Of a DNA stretch of 64,000 bases, positions 10,721-22,888 are shown one piece after another. The notes beneath the pieces are model-generated. The model was not told where the DNA came from. It ran no database searches and saw only the letters and a list, made by a program, of their open reading frames with translations. The DNA is from Polietes domitor (lineage: Eukaryota; Arthropoda; Insecta; Diptera; Muscidae): positions 139,843,424 to 139,907,423 of the forward strand of contig OX377619.1 of assembly GCA_947397865.1 (NCBI GenBank), read 5' to 3'. Position 1 is the first letter of the stretch; each line of letters begins with the position of its first letter. Made by a program: the position numbers and the translations under genes.

Positions 10721-13589
10721 TTTATTCTAAAAATCTTTCAATTTGTTTATGGATAAATAAATAACTTGAGAGATTCTTTTTCTAAAATTGTTTTATTATC
10801 AAATTATCCAGGTTTACTAAATCACATTTTTTTGTTCAGTGTTTTGTTGGCATTTGTCATTAAATTGTAGTAATTTATTTGTAGTTCGATTGTACCATTA
10901 TTGGAGTGCCAAAGCATTTGAAATGTCTTAGTTGTACCAAAATTGGTACAATTGTACCAAGTTTTGCATCCCTGGTGTAGGTAGTTTTTAACCAACACCA
11001 ACACAAAGGAGTGCGTGTTGAAGTTGAACTCTTTGAGAATTATGCTATCCATGCTTTTTCACTCTTTTTGTTGAACCCTGAAACTGTCCCCTACTCTCTG
11101 TCTTCACAATTTCACATAGTTCACTGTATTTCGGTTAATCCAGCTGTTGTTTGTTCCTAATGAACTTATGGACTTATTTCTTTAGAAAAAATAGGCAGAG
11201 ACAAAATTGACCTTTGCTGTTGGTTGACAACACCAAAATCTACTTGATCATTATCATAAAAGTCGTTTGCTAATATATTCATTGATGACAACAAAATGAC
11301 CCACCCTAATATATATGCTATGCATAAATGGTATGTTAATGTATCTAAAATGTGTGGCATATGTTAGAAAATGTAGAGAATACACACATACACACTCACA
11401 TGAATGTATTTATTGGTTTTGGATGTGGGTATGGGTGTTGGTGTGTATTAAGGCATTTCCTGCCATTTCGTTTGTATCAAAGGATCTGAGGGTGGCAACA
11501 AGAAATGTAATCATTCCTAGGTATGCAAGTACCCATGTATGTGTATGTGTATGTATATGGACGGTGTGAATGTGTTTAGAATTTACATAGATTCCTGATT
11601 TACCCTTTTCATATGCTCATCCCTTTATCCGTGTGTGCCGAAAAGGCATTTCATTCAAATCATTCGATTCGATATCGAAGCATTTCCATCTGTCTCCTCA
11701 GCCAACCAACGAACCAAACAAAAAAGCCAGCAAGTCTCAAGTTGGGCATTTAGGGCTTTATCGCCCCTTTCTCGGTTATTTAATGACTGATTAGGGGGCT
11801 ACCCCAAAATGCTCAGCTATTAGAGAGCATTTTAAAGCGGATTTTAAGAGCAGCATTAACACACACACACATACATACTTACATGCATACGAAGCAGGCA
11901 CAAAAGCCATTCAATCAATATTTTATCAACATCATCATCGCCATCATCGTTGGCATTGTCATTGTCCGCATCGTTGGCATTATTGTCTGTCACCCAATGA
12001 CAGGAGACACGAGCCCAAACACGTACACTCACATTCAAATGTTCATGTTTTTTTCTCCTTGTTTGCTAGTGTGTGTGTGTGTGTGTGGGTCCCCATTACA
12101 CGTGTTACTATTTGATTTTTACTGTCATTGTAAATTGTATTCATTTAAATCGAGAGAGAAAAAGAAAAGACTCCAAAAAATGGACATTCATTTGAGACCT
12201 GGCCATGTTGCTCCTGCCATTTGTCACATTGATTGCGTGTTATTGTGACCCCCCCTCCAATTCTCAGGGTGGGTGGGGGACTCCTTAAGACATGCAACAG
12301 CCTCTTCAACACACACACACATCGATATACACACGCCAGCTCATTGACACACTGGCTTGACCATTTTGTGCCAGAGTGCCAAGGCCAATGTGTCAATCTA
12401 AATTACCATGATTAGAGATTTTTTATGGCATGTGCAGGAGATATATTGCCCAAACGGCCTCCCCCCAAAAATGAAAAAAAAACAGGACAGCAAAACAAAA
12501 AACAAACAAAGCAGTAACAAATGTTTGGCCTTAAAGCCAGGGCTGTATTACACATCCAGGTGACATTGGCAATTGTAGGGCCACTTATGCGAAAATAACG
12601 ATTCATCGTCAGGCTATAAAGCCTATTTTTAACATACAACGTGGACGACGTGAAATCCTTAGCAACATTTGCGGATATTTTTACTTTTCTCATCCTCATC
12701 CGTTTTCGAGATAATAGAATTTTAGCGAAAATACCCAAAAAGTTCGTAATCCCCTTTGGAACTAACCAATAGTTATTGAAGAGAATGAATTCCACGTTAA
12801 ATTAATGCGAACCTTTCAAAGGTCTTGCGATTATGATAAAAATTTAAATTATTTTGAAAAAAATTCAAAACAGTGGCAGCCCTGAAATCTAGAAATATAA
12901 AATTGTTCCGTGATCTGTCATTGATCAACGCCCACATTGAACCGCTTGTAGCAAGCGCATCATGGTTCCAAATATGGCATTCTTTCACCGAAGGTTAGTT
13001 TTACTTCATTCTTTAACTTTTTGCTCCAAAATATAAGAACAATTATTTTGTTGTTGCAATATATAATTTATAAATTATTTTAATTTCTTGTTGCAAATGA
13101 CAAAAAAGGTGCCAAAAAATAGATACTACAAAAAATAAGAGCAACTTCTCCAGAGGCATTTTATATTTTGGAATTTACTTTTATTTTATATGTTACGCCA
13201 AGCTATAAACTTGTTGTTTAAATTTTTTTTAAGATTTTTTGCAATATTTGAAAAAATATATTTTTTTGCAACTTCGTTTTTTACAAAATTCTGCAGTTTC
13301 TGATATTTGGTTTCATAAAATATTAATATATTCTTAAACATATTTAGTAATAGTTATAAATAATTAAAATAATTTACTCTAAGCTGGCTTCAAAAAAGTT
13401 ATGGATGTTCCTGACTAAAATAAATCTTTGGTTTGCTTAATGCGTTGTCCCAAAATACATCCATTAATGATTTATATTAAATATTTTTAATTTCCACAGC
13501 AATCACGTTTATAATTCAAGCAAATGGAACGTGTTACTGGCACAATTAGCCATAATATTTTGTTAATTATATCTAATTAATTAAAAAAA
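10721..13589. other. Unique island with microsatellites, no gene recognised
   Basis: Mostly single-copy-looking DNA. It has CA/GT tracts (11380-11400, 11866-11880, 12070-12087, 12307-12322), CATCATCG and ATTGTC runs near 11925-11990, and AT-rich DNA from 12990 onward. Several frames of 60-127 codons exist, but their composition follows the microsatellites and I see no domain in them. It may be intron or intergenic sequence. Confidence 0.5.
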
Positions 13590-14620
13590 TCCCTATCCCT
13601 ATTAATATTATAAAACCTTAGTGTAAGTCTGTCTGTCTGTTTGTTCCGCAATCACGTGTAAACGGCTGAACCGATGTTGTTGAAATTTTCAGTACAGATA
13701 GATGCAGGTCTGGAAGGAACTATAGGCTATAGAATTTTTAAAAATTTGCTCTGTGGGATAGAAGTCTGCAAATTGGAACATATATATTACTCACCACGAG
13801 AATGATAAAAATTATGCCGAAATTTGGATTTTCATTTTGTGGGCGTGGCAATAGTGTTTTTCAGAGCTAGAAGGCTGAAAATTGGAACGTATATATTACT
13901 GACCACGAGAATGATAAATATGGTGCCGAAATTTGGATTTTCGTTTTGTGGGCGGAGTGGGCGTGGCAATAGTGTTCTTTGAGCCAGAAGACTGAAAAAT
14001 GGAATGTATATATTACTGACCACGAGAAAGATCAATTTGATGCCGAAATTTGGATTTTCGTTTTGTGGGCGGAATGGGCGTGGCAAAAGTGTTTTAAGAG
14101 GTAGTAGGCTGAAAATTGGTACATATATATTACTGACCACGATAAAGATGAATTTGATGCCGAAATTTGGATTTTCGATTCGTGGGCGTGGCAAAAGTGT
14201 TTTTGAGAGCTAGAAGGCTGACCACGAAAAAGACCAATTTGATGCCAAAAAAACAGCATTTTTGAGAGCTAGAAGACTTAAAATTGGTACATGTATATTA
14301 CTGACCACGAGAATGAATGTATATGATACCGAAATTTGGATTTTCGTTTATTGGGCGTGGCAATAGTGGTTTTAAGCTAGAAGGCTGAAAATTGGAACGT
14401 ATATATTACTGACCACGAGAAAGATAAATATGATGCCGGATTTTGAATTTTCGTTTCATGGGTGGTGGGGGCGTGGCAAAGTGTTTTTAGCTAGAAGACT
14501 GAAAATTGGAACGTATATATTACTGACCACGATAATATCAATATGATAAGATCAATATGAAACCTGATTTTAATTTTACCATTTGTTTTTTTGCTGGCGA
14601 AGCGGGCGGGGTTCAGCTAG
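13590..14620 (+). mobile_element. Non-autonomous Helitron with tandem core
   Basis: It starts TCCCTATCCCTATTAATATT after a run of A and ends GCGGGCGGGGTTCAGCTAG before TT. This gives the canonical 5'-TC, 3'-CTAG ends and an A|T insertion site. Near the start lies GTCTGTCTGTCTGTTTG followed by AACGGCTGAACCGATGTTG, a common insect Helitron 5' motif. The core has about six units of about 110 bp (GGAACGTATATATTACTGAC, GCCGAAATTTGGATTTTCG, GTGGGCGTGGCAA). No protein is encoded. Confidence 0.85.
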
Positions 14621-15393
14621 TTAAAAATAAATAAGAAACAAATTAAAAAAAATATTTTTTAAAGTTTTTAAAATTTTCTGAAAAACTAGAATAAATTTGT
14701 TTAAATTTAGGAAAAAGCTTATATTTGTATCTCAGACTAGGGAATGGTACGCAGAATTGAAAATCGAATTTCGACTTTTCAATCAAGCATTTGTAATCCG
14801 ATTTTCGAAATCGATTAATCGAAACTAAACATCGATTTTTTCGTGGTCGATTAAATTGTATATCTTATTTTTCAAGATAATATAAATTATGCCAAGGTTC
14901 GCTTAAATATCAAATAACTACAAAGGAGGATTTGTGGACGTATTATATAAAGTATAAAGTGTTGCTATAATATTTCCGATATGTAATGAAACGTATTCAT
15001 TCATACATGCATTGTAAATTATTGCTTCCTGTAACTTACCTATAGTTTTCAATCTAAAATTCTTCTGCAAAAACTCAGCACTTTGGTACAAAATGAGCAT
15101 TTTTCTTTATTTCCATTTGCAGTTTTTTACTAAAAGTCGATTTCAGTACAAAGATGGGAACTTAAAGTCGACTTCAAAAACTCGGTTTGACCCGAAAAAT
15201 CGAACAAAATTGAAAGTCGAAAACAAAAGAAAACAAAAAAGTCAAAAAAAAAATAAACTTTATGTCAAAAATACACTATTTTCAATTGTGTCCACTATTT
15301 CTAATTTTTTGAAAATATACATAATTGGAAAATTTCATCAAAATCGAAGAGAAGATCCAAAATATGAGTGTGTGATCCTTTCACAAAAAAAAA
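14621..15393. other. AT-rich DNA with TCGATT-type palindromes
   Basis: Two stretches (14755-14860 and 15125-15230) are dense in short inverted and direct copies of AATCGAA/TTCGATT and AAGTCGA. No terminal repeats, gene or known family could be assigned. Confidence 0.45.
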
Positions 15394-16423
15394 CAGTAAG
15401 GAAAGGCTAAAGTCGGGCGGGGCCGACTATATGATACACTCCACTTTCTATCAGAATACAACTCTATTCGGAAAAAGGTGAAAACGGGAAGAATTTTTTT
15501 ATGTTTCATAATCATGCCCTGGTTCAATTTGTCAAATCGAAAAGAATATTTGTATCACGGCTATATCCAAACATGGAATGAAGTCACCCATTTCACAATA
15601 GGTTCTTCCAGTTCTCAATTTTAAGTAATTCAATGAAAATACGTGGTTTCTGGGGCGGAAAAATCAAGTCGGGAGCGAAATTTGTATAGGAGCTATATAT
15701 GTATAAATCTGAACCGATCTGACTCATTTTCATCCTGGGAGTTTCTCATGCAAATATTTGCCAAATTTGAAGAAAATCTGTTAAAATGTGTGGTTTCTGG
15801 AGCGGAAAACTCAAATAGGGAGTGAAATTCGTATGTGGACTATATCTAAATCTGAACCGATCTGGCTCATTTGGTCTGTTTCATGGGTGTTTCTAGTTGA
15901 AATATAATATGTTTTGCCAATTTTGAAGAACATTTTTTAAAACATGTGGTTTCTACAGCAGAAAAAGTCAAATCGGGAGTGAAATTCGTATGGGGGCTAT
16001 ATCTAAATCTGAACCGATCTGACCAATTTTCACCATAGGTGTTTCTAGTTGAAATGTAAGATGTTTTGCAAAGTTTGAGGAAAATCTGTTTTAATATGTG
16101 GTATCTAGCGTGAAAAGAGTCAAAACGGGAGTGAAATTCGTATGGGGGCTATATCCAAATCTGAACCGATTTTCTTCAAATTAAATAGCGTTCGTCCTTA
16201 TCCCGAAAAACTTTGTTGTGCAAAGTTTCACTTGGTTCTGGCTACAATTGCGACCTGTACTTTGATTACAAGAATAGATGGACAGACGGACGGACGGACA
16301 TCGTTAAATCGATTCAAAAAGTGATTCTAAGTCGATCGGTATAATTAACAATGGGTCTATCTCGCTTCCTTTTGGGTGTTACAAACAAATGCACAAAGAC
16401 ATAATACTCTCGTGGAGTGTATA
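15394..16423 (-). mobile_element. Family B DINE-like Helitron, near full length
   Basis: The left end is CAGTAAGGAAAGGC with the hairpin AGTCGGGCGGGGCCGACT at about 15411-15428, then ATACACTCCACTTTC. The core has about four units of roughly 150 bp. The right end is the head in reverse: GGACGGACGGACATCG, TTGGGTGTTACAAACAAATG and CTCTCGTGGAGTGTATA. It is about 1030 bp and shows the complete family B order on the minus strand, so it is the best reference copy. Confidence 0.85.
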
Positions 16424-17559
16424 AAAATCGGGTAATTCTGCTCAAAAATTTTGAAAAATTAAATATTTTTGGGCCATAGAGCAGCATCATAAAATTTATA
16501 CAGTACAGTTCCTAAATATTACTCAGACTAGAGTAATCAACACCATGATCAGTCAATCGTTTTTTTTTCTGCCTCGATTTTCTAAAAAAAGTAATTTTTG
16601 GTAATCGGGTTAACGATTATTTCATGTTGGTACAGTTTTCAGGACGTACATTTTTCTCAACTAAAACACCACACCAACTTTTAAATTAATTGGGATTCAT
16701 AAACCCACTACGTTTTTAGCACGTTTACGTTTTGTCTCAATACACGTTTTAACACACTTTTTTATGGAAAGACTCGAACTCTGATGTCCTTTTAGAGGGT
16801 AAAAACGTCGTGCTTACACCTGAGTGAATTACAGTACAGCATGTGTGGAGTTTACCTGTATTTATTCGATTTGTCTGAAAAATCAGGTTTTATTAGGAGT
16901 TTTTGGGTTCAGTCAAATGCTTGAGTATAAAGCAAATTTGCTCATCTTTTGAGCTGCGTACATACTTTTCAAAAGTTTATGAGTAATTCACGTTTTGGAA
17001 CTAAAACATCTGACCCTCTTCACTAAGTGTATCCTATCGGCCAAGGGTGCAGTAACTCCTCCTGCTGCAGGCAACCCTACAAAAACGGACAACCTTTCGA
17101 CCTTTGTAACTAAATATTTTAATTTCCAAAGGCTTTCAAAGGAAAATAAGTTATGTTGGTTCAAAACCATATTTTTGTTTTTCAAAACGGACATTTTTTA
17201 CAATATTTATTAGGAATAAACCTTATTTGGCACAATCAATGTTTTGGCGAAATAATAATGCTAAGAAACCATAATTTATAATAATGCAAATTAGAGTGCA
17301 AAATCTCTTAAAATGCTTGAGAAACAGTTGGACAAATTCGAAAAAATAATAATTATTTTTTTCCAATTTCTGAAATCTGAAAATGGTGAAAATCTGTAAT
17401 ACGAAGAAGGTTAGAAAAAATTGTCAAAAACATACAAAAAAAAACAGAAAAATAAACGTTTAATTTTAATTCTCGTTTAAATTAAAAAATAAGAAAAGTA
17501 ATGAAAAGTAATTTCTTAAAATGTATTTATTTATTTATTATGAATTACACAACAAAGTA
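16424..17559. other. AT-rich DNA, nothing recognised
   Basis: Low-complexity AT-rich sequence. Short frames at 16988-17213 lack any recognisable domain. No repeats are shared with the rest of the window. Confidence 0.45.
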
Positions 17560-17722
17560 AATTTATATATAATTTTGGGTCCTGGGATTGAGCCGGGGTG
17601 ACTAAGATCATTGTAGCTAGTTATTGCAGCGACAGACCAGAGCCTCTGGTGGGAATCGAACCCACGACCCCCACGCTGATAGCCGAGCACACTACCAACT
17701 CGAATACCGGGACGCTCTAATT
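17560..17722 (-). repeat. tRNA-derived SINE-like sequence
   Basis: On the minus strand the segment reads GTCCCGGTATTCGAGTTGGT with a box A-like TTGGTAGTGTGCTCGG and a box B-like GGGTTCGATTCC. The T-arm GTGGGTTCGATTCCCAC (17645-17661) has a perfect 5-bp stem and 7-nt loop. The D and anticodon arms do not fold into a proper tRNA, and a non-tRNA tail with GGTCTGTCGCTGCAATAAC follows. I read it as a tRNA-headed SINE rather than a tRNA gene. No second copy occurs in the window. Confidence 0.55.
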
Positions 17723-17835
17723 TCTTCAAATATATGAGATCATCGGATTTTGTTGATATCTGAAATGTTAATGTTATTATCTCAAAATAATCATTGGGTT
17801 CTTGTCAGAACTCAAAAATCATCCGATGGGGTTCA

Positions 17836-17916
17836 TTTCTTCAGTACAACCAAAAATCCACACCAAACAGTGACTCTTTGTGGATGCATCGAGTCACGTG
17901 TGGGTTCTATGAACCC
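17836..17916 (-). pseudogene. Mariner transposase scrap
   Basis: CCACACCAAACAGTGACTC and GTCACGTGTGGGTTCT are minus-strand remnants of the conserved VTVWCG and following NPHV-type blocks seen in the other mariner relics (5880-5980 and 25150-25225). Only about 80 bp survive, cut by the rearranged long-TIR MITE. Confidence 0.55.
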
Positions 17917-18485
17917 CTCTCTGAGGCAAAGTTCTAGCTCTTGTCATAAAGAACAAAAATTGTGAACATATAAAATCAAAAAAACTTCATCTTCAAGGTC
18001 AAAATCGCAAAAAACTTAAAAAAATTCGATTTTTTTTAACCTTTTTTCCCCTGTTCAGGTCCATAGGTAGCAAACCGCTGAAAATTCAGGGAAACAATCA
18101 ACTACAAAAATGTACCTAAGATCTCAATAAACAACTTTCTAGAACATATGAACTTCCTAGGAATTATTCTTAACACCGTTTAGGTAGCGCTTAGTTTTTT
18201 TGATTTTATATGTTCACAATTTTTGTTCTTTATGACAAGAGCTAGAACTTTGCCTCAGAGAGTAAATCAAAATTCCGAACGGTTTGCAAGATATGAGCCT
18301 GAGAATATGATCACTTTTTTCCAAAAATTACACCGAGGCCTCAAATCTCTGGGGGCCCATAAAAAAAAAAGTGCATGACTTTGGGGGAAACAAAAAAACA
18401 CGGGTCTTTTTTTTTTTGGTCTTTTATCATGTAGCGGTGTCCGTATATGGTTATTTTGAAATGACTTCAAAAATGTTGCACAGTG
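17917..18485. mobile_element. Rearranged copy of the long-TIR MITE
   Basis: 17917-18195 is the reverse complement of about 9797-10068 of the first copy. 18197-18485 then runs forward and matches about 10005-10288, including the complete right arm ending TGTTGCACAGTG. The left arm is replaced by an inverted piece of the interior, so part of the sequence occurs twice in opposite orientation. It abuts TTATCAAAATGC of a mariner derivative, consistent with insertion at TTA. Confidence 0.75.
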
Positions 18486-18863
18486 TTATCAAAATGCATG
18501 CTCTGTTAAGAAAGTTCATCGCGCGCTTCCATTTTATGGTCAGTTTAATCGACCCACTGAAGCGGCTATTCGGGCTATTGTGACTAAATTTCGCACCAAA
18601 TTTACATTGTTGGACATTAAACCACCAACACTCTCACGTAGAGTGCGAACTGAAGAAAATATCGCAGCTGTATCGGCCAGTGTTAATGATGACCATCAAT
18701 TATCGATTCGTCGCCGTTCGCAGCAATTGGGCCTCTGTTACTCAAAAACGTGGAAATGCCAAAATTGCATGAAATAATCTTCAAACATTAAATTATATGG
18801 ACCGTACTATCGATTCAAATAAAGATTTCATTACTTCCCTATAGCTTTTAAAAAATCACCCTT
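18486..18863 (+). mobile_element. Mariner deletion derivative, copy 2 (5'-truncated)
   Basis: It starts within the transposase gene (TTATCAAAATGCATGCTCTG) and has the same N-terminal-half/C-terminal-tail fusion as the other copies, with the tail shortened around 18770. The right terminus AAAAAATCACCCTT is followed by TA. The left end was lost at the junction with the MITE. The coding frame is interrupted. Confidence 0.75.
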
Positions 18864-18904
18864 TAGTATAATAGTAAGGAATAGATGTGGGATAGAAGAT
18901 GTAT

Positions 18905-19560
18905 AATCATAGTGTATCGATCGCAGCTTTCTGAAAGCATATTTTCTTGTTGATGAAGTTAAGCAGATTACTTAGAGGTACAGTTGCTAAGTCCGTCAGA
19001 TCAGCAAAGAACATACCTCCTAGGAAGGATAGTCTGAGTTCTTGCAGTCCTACGCAAGTGCTCCTCAGATTCTTTTTAATCATCATCTGAGCAGCTCCTG
19101 CAGTAGACTTCGCGTGAGATACTGATGCGTTCAGCCAGCTTGCCAATAGCACAGTGCCCTGTAAGCAGGAGTACTTAAGCGTGCTCAGCGATCTTTTGTC
19201 AAAAGTTAATAGTTCCAGGGTCCTTTTCTGGCCATAAGGTCCTTGTTTTTCTGCAGTTGTGTTTAGACTCTCCCTAAGACCTTGTTACGTTGTCAGTCAT
19301 GTCAACTAAGAAGGGATGTGTACGTTGTGGGTTTCTGGTGTGCTCACCTTTTCTGGCACTTTTTCGTTACCATGAATATTGTTATGACCTGGTACCCTAG
19401 TTAGCGTGATGTCATGAGTTTGGATTTGGGGTTAGTGAGTTTATACAATTTCTAACACATCGTGATTTGATGACTGTTGAATTTAGGGCTTTAGTGCCGC
19501 CATACTATCCACATACATTTTGAGTTTAAAGGGGGGAGACTCCACTCAAAAATCTCTTGG
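18905..19560 (-). pseudogene. LINE ORF2 C-terminal (RNase H and tail) relic
   Basis: Minus-strand translation in shifting frames shows an RNase H-like series: YVDSMAALK near 19500, then RVPGHNNIHGNE near 19390, where GHxxIxGNE is the conserved RNase HI motif. A cysteine/histidine tail follows (LLTGHCAIGKLAERISI, YCRSC, EEHL) near 19080-19180, and finally FADLTDLATVPLSNLLNFI near 18960. This order is typical of I/R1/Jockey-type non-LTR retrotransposons carrying RNase H. Stops and frameshifts show it is dead. The reverse transcriptase part is not present. Confidence 0.65.
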
Positions 19561-19769
19561 GTATTTGTACTTTGAACGTTCTGTGTAGGTTCATCTGTGG
19601 TGCTAGATAGTCTGAGGCTTCTTCTAGCCTCCCATTTATATCTATTTCCTTTAGGATATACCAATAAACGAATGTAACTTAAAAACCGATTGTCGAAATC
19701 ACCAGTATTTGATAATGTCTTTATAATCAATTTAAACCAGAGAAATATTTATGCTATTGTCATGCCCAT

Positions 19770-20069
19770 GCTATTACCTCCCTATTCTAAGTATAATTAA
19801 TCATTTATATATCTATTTATTTATCTTCTATATCGGTGCCTAAAATCCATCGTGACTGGAAATTTGATTATGTTTTAAAAAATATTTTATAAATGTGGAA
19901 GCTGAGCTCATGAGCGACAGACCTAGCATCTCCCACATAAATTATAATATTACTAAGTAATAAATAAATTAAAAATTACTAAATAAAATTAAAGTCCTCA
20001 TAAATTATATACATATGCTATGTGAGGGTATATATAAGTCGCCTTAACCGACTGACATTTTCCTACATG
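19770..20069 (+). mobile_element. Family C DINE-like Helitron, 3' end
   Basis: TGACTGGAAATTTGATTATG and ATAAATGTGGAAGCTG match the last core unit of family C at 31640-31700. The end is GTGAGGGTATATATAAGTCG with hairpin AGTCGCCTTAACCGACT, then CATTTTCCTACATG|TTTA. Confidence 0.72.
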
Positions 20070-22621
20070 TTTATTAAAACTTTCATATCGAAAGCGTAAA
20101 AATTCTTGGAAATCTAAATGTTTAAACGATAAAAACTTCCTTGAGAGAGAGAGAGAGCGGGAGAAACAATTTAAACATGACCCCTGGTCGTAACTAAATT
20201 AATGTTTGAAAATTTGTCCAGATCAGTTTATGTCTGCAGGCGGCAATTTCATTGGAAATGAGCTGGATGGATGGGCTGACATGGCGCATTCGATGCAGGC
20301 ACCTTCATACGAGTCGTGCGCTTCCTCCGAGTGGAGTGTTAGAAATATCAGCTTCTAATGAGGACACATTTTTCATTTGTATAAAAATGTTGCAGGACCT
20401 TTTACTGTTTTTTTCTGTTTGGCCTTAGGGCCCGTTGTACACTTACACCGTGGTGTTATTCGTCCTTAACAGTTCATGTCATGACACCGTTTGGCTTTTG
20501 TACCATCTTGTCGGACTCTATGTAGTCAGTCAGTCAGTCAGTCCATCATGTATGACCAATCATTAGAGACAATTGTATGTGTCACCAACATAATTTGCTT
20601 TGTCACACGCTCCAATTTGTGCAAGATTTCGTTTTTGGTCCTCTTCCTCGCCTCACTTCTTTCTCTTCATTCGCACATAGATTTGGTCAGTGTTTTTCTC
20701 CGTTACTTCATTTCAGTTTTTACGATTTCATTTCATTTGTTTGCTTCCCTGCTTGTCAGCCAGCTTCTCTGAGGAGATTTTTATATCAATTCCTTTTTCT
20801 GCTTTCCGGCGTGTTATACTTTGTTGTTGTTGTAGTAGTTGCTGTTTCCTGTCCAGTGGAGAGTCTTAGCACAAGATTGCATTGGTATTTGCCGAACAAA
20901 TCCTCTGCTGGGACACGCAATGTAACACTTATACACACACATACACTTGCTACAACACAACACTCACCCAGTCACAAAGGATGCTGGGCAGAAAGCAGTC
21001 TCGGCCCTCATCAGCTGCGTGAGACTTTACACCACATGAAGTGATTAGGATCAATAATGACTTCATTCCAGGTATGGATGGTATGGGAAGTCATTAAAGC
21101 GAGCACGGAAACTTTATTTTCAAACGAGATGGATGAAGAAACATTGCTTCCAACGTCCAACAATGTGGTGGTCACATATTGCCCAGCTCATGTGGAGGGC
21201 GAGCTGACCCGTTCACACTGTTCAGAAGTAAAAGTTGGAACGGCTACTGATTGCATAGGGTGTCCCAAAATATGGATTATATGACCAAACTTGGATTTGT
21301 ATTGGAGTTCGAAACCATTCTTGGGATAGAAACAACGGGGAAAAATTGATGAAAAGCCTTGAATTTGTTTGCGGACAGACACAACCGATGGAATCAATTT
21401 GTCGTCCACACTCAAGACATCGACATTAAATTTGATTTTTGCTAATCGGTCGAAGCGGTACCATATCCTACATTAAAGGGGATTGAGTGACGTCCGGAGT
21501 GAGCTGAAATGGATTAGGGGAGTGGAAATAACCATTGGCCCTTACATTAAGGGCCCACCTAGTAACCATTGACAATCTGAGACAAATAGAGCCCAATCTG
21601 AACTCCTCAACACTTCTTTAAACTACTTGCTTGAAGCTTCCACTCCACTTCAAGGTGGTGTCAGAACACTTTCTAGATTGTCAGTCAGTCACCGGGGCCG
21701 ACCGCTTCTCGTGATGTTGATGATGGTCTCTTATAGTCATGACAACTTTTGTGCGAGAAAACGTTTTTAAATCTATTAAATTAAATCGTTGGTATATGCC
21801 GTTGTCACTTTTTCTGTATTGTCCTGTCTGTCTGCCAGGCTGGCTGGCTGGCTGTATGTCCTTCGAGCTGTCTCCCATGCGTGTCATGTTGCCGCCGCTA
21901 TTCGAGTCAGTTTTCAAAAGCTACGGATTTTCCCCATTTTTACTTTCTTTGCTTTATTAAATGCTGGCATTTTGTTGTTGCTGCTGCAGCTGCTGCTCGT
22001 GGTGTCGTGTGGTGTGATTCGGTTGACAGCACTACTGGTAGCTGGTAGACCGTCTATGTGGAATTCTATGGAACGAAAACAAAAACTCTCGCATAAAGAT
22101 TGAACGGTTTCAGAATGGTTTTTGTGTGTCTGTGTGTGTGTGCTTGTGTGTCATTTTTAACATTTTTTTAACATATTTATTATTTGACCACAGACGACGA
22201 GGAAGCAAGGGGAGGTGTTGGCATATTCAATTATTGAAATTGCTTTTATGCTTCGATTACCGCCTATGATGCGTTAACGCTTAAAGATGACATTTCGGTT
22301 TGTACGAGTACGATTTGGCGCGTTATAAAAATACCAATTCCGAGAGCATTGACATGCCTCAAATTCTTTTGTCTGCTACATCATCATGGTCATCAGCATG
22401 GTGAAAGGAATATGGTTTACCACTCTGCACTTTTGGTCATTGGATTGGATTTCATTTCAGAGAATCGTAATGCCCAGTTATTGTAGAAGCCACGAGAAAT
22501 GGAAAATATATAAACTAATTAGAAACTGAACTTCCTTCAGGTCCACCATATGCGAAACTGCTTGATACGATTTGAAGCAGGATACTATTAAAGTTGACTA
22601 TGCGTAGTTTAATATAGTCTT
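20070..22621. other. Unique island, no exon recognised
   Basis: Single-copy-looking DNA with a GAGAGA run (20143-20158), GTCAGTCAGTCAGTCAGTC (20526-20544), GTTGTTGTTG and CTGCTGCAGCTGCTGC runs, CTGGCTGGCTGG (21840-21855) and GT repeats (22123-22150). Frames up to 155 codons (20577-21044) carry no recognisable domain and are biased by the simple repeats. The density of balanced-composition sequence makes it a candidate intron or regulatory region, but nothing specific can be claimed. Confidence 0.45.
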
Positions 22622-22888
22622 TATACCCTACACCACAGTGTATAATGACTTTGTGCATTTGTTTGTAACACCCAAAAGGAAGCGAGATAGACCCATTGTT
22701 AATTATACCGATCGACTTGAATCACTTTTTGAATCAATTTAGCAATGTCCGTCTGTCCATCTATTCTTGTAATCAAAGTACAGTTCGCAATTGTTGTTAG
22801 CACTAAATGAAACTTTGCACAACGAAGTTCTCTGGGATAAGAACGATCGCTATTTAATTTGAAGCAAATCGGTTCTGATTTAGATATA

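Noticed and set aside
11883..12248. 121-codon frame over a CATCATCG/ATTGTC region
   Set aside because: Low complexity (II/IV-rich) encoded by simple repeats, with an opposing frame at 11856-12038 equally open.
12538..12882. Possible hAT MITE bounded by CAGGGCTG ... CAGCCCTG
   Set aside because: Only about 9 bp match at the ends and the flanking octamers (CTTAAAGC and AAATCTAG) are not duplicated.
17645..17661. Functional tRNA gene
   Set aside because: Only the T-arm folds correctly. The D and anticodon arms and the acceptor stem do not pair, so a SINE head is more likely.
20577..21044. 155-codon plus-strand frame in a unique island
   Set aside because: It has no recognisable domain and runs through several simple repeats. 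A second overlapping open frame of similar quality (20491-20772) suggests chance.
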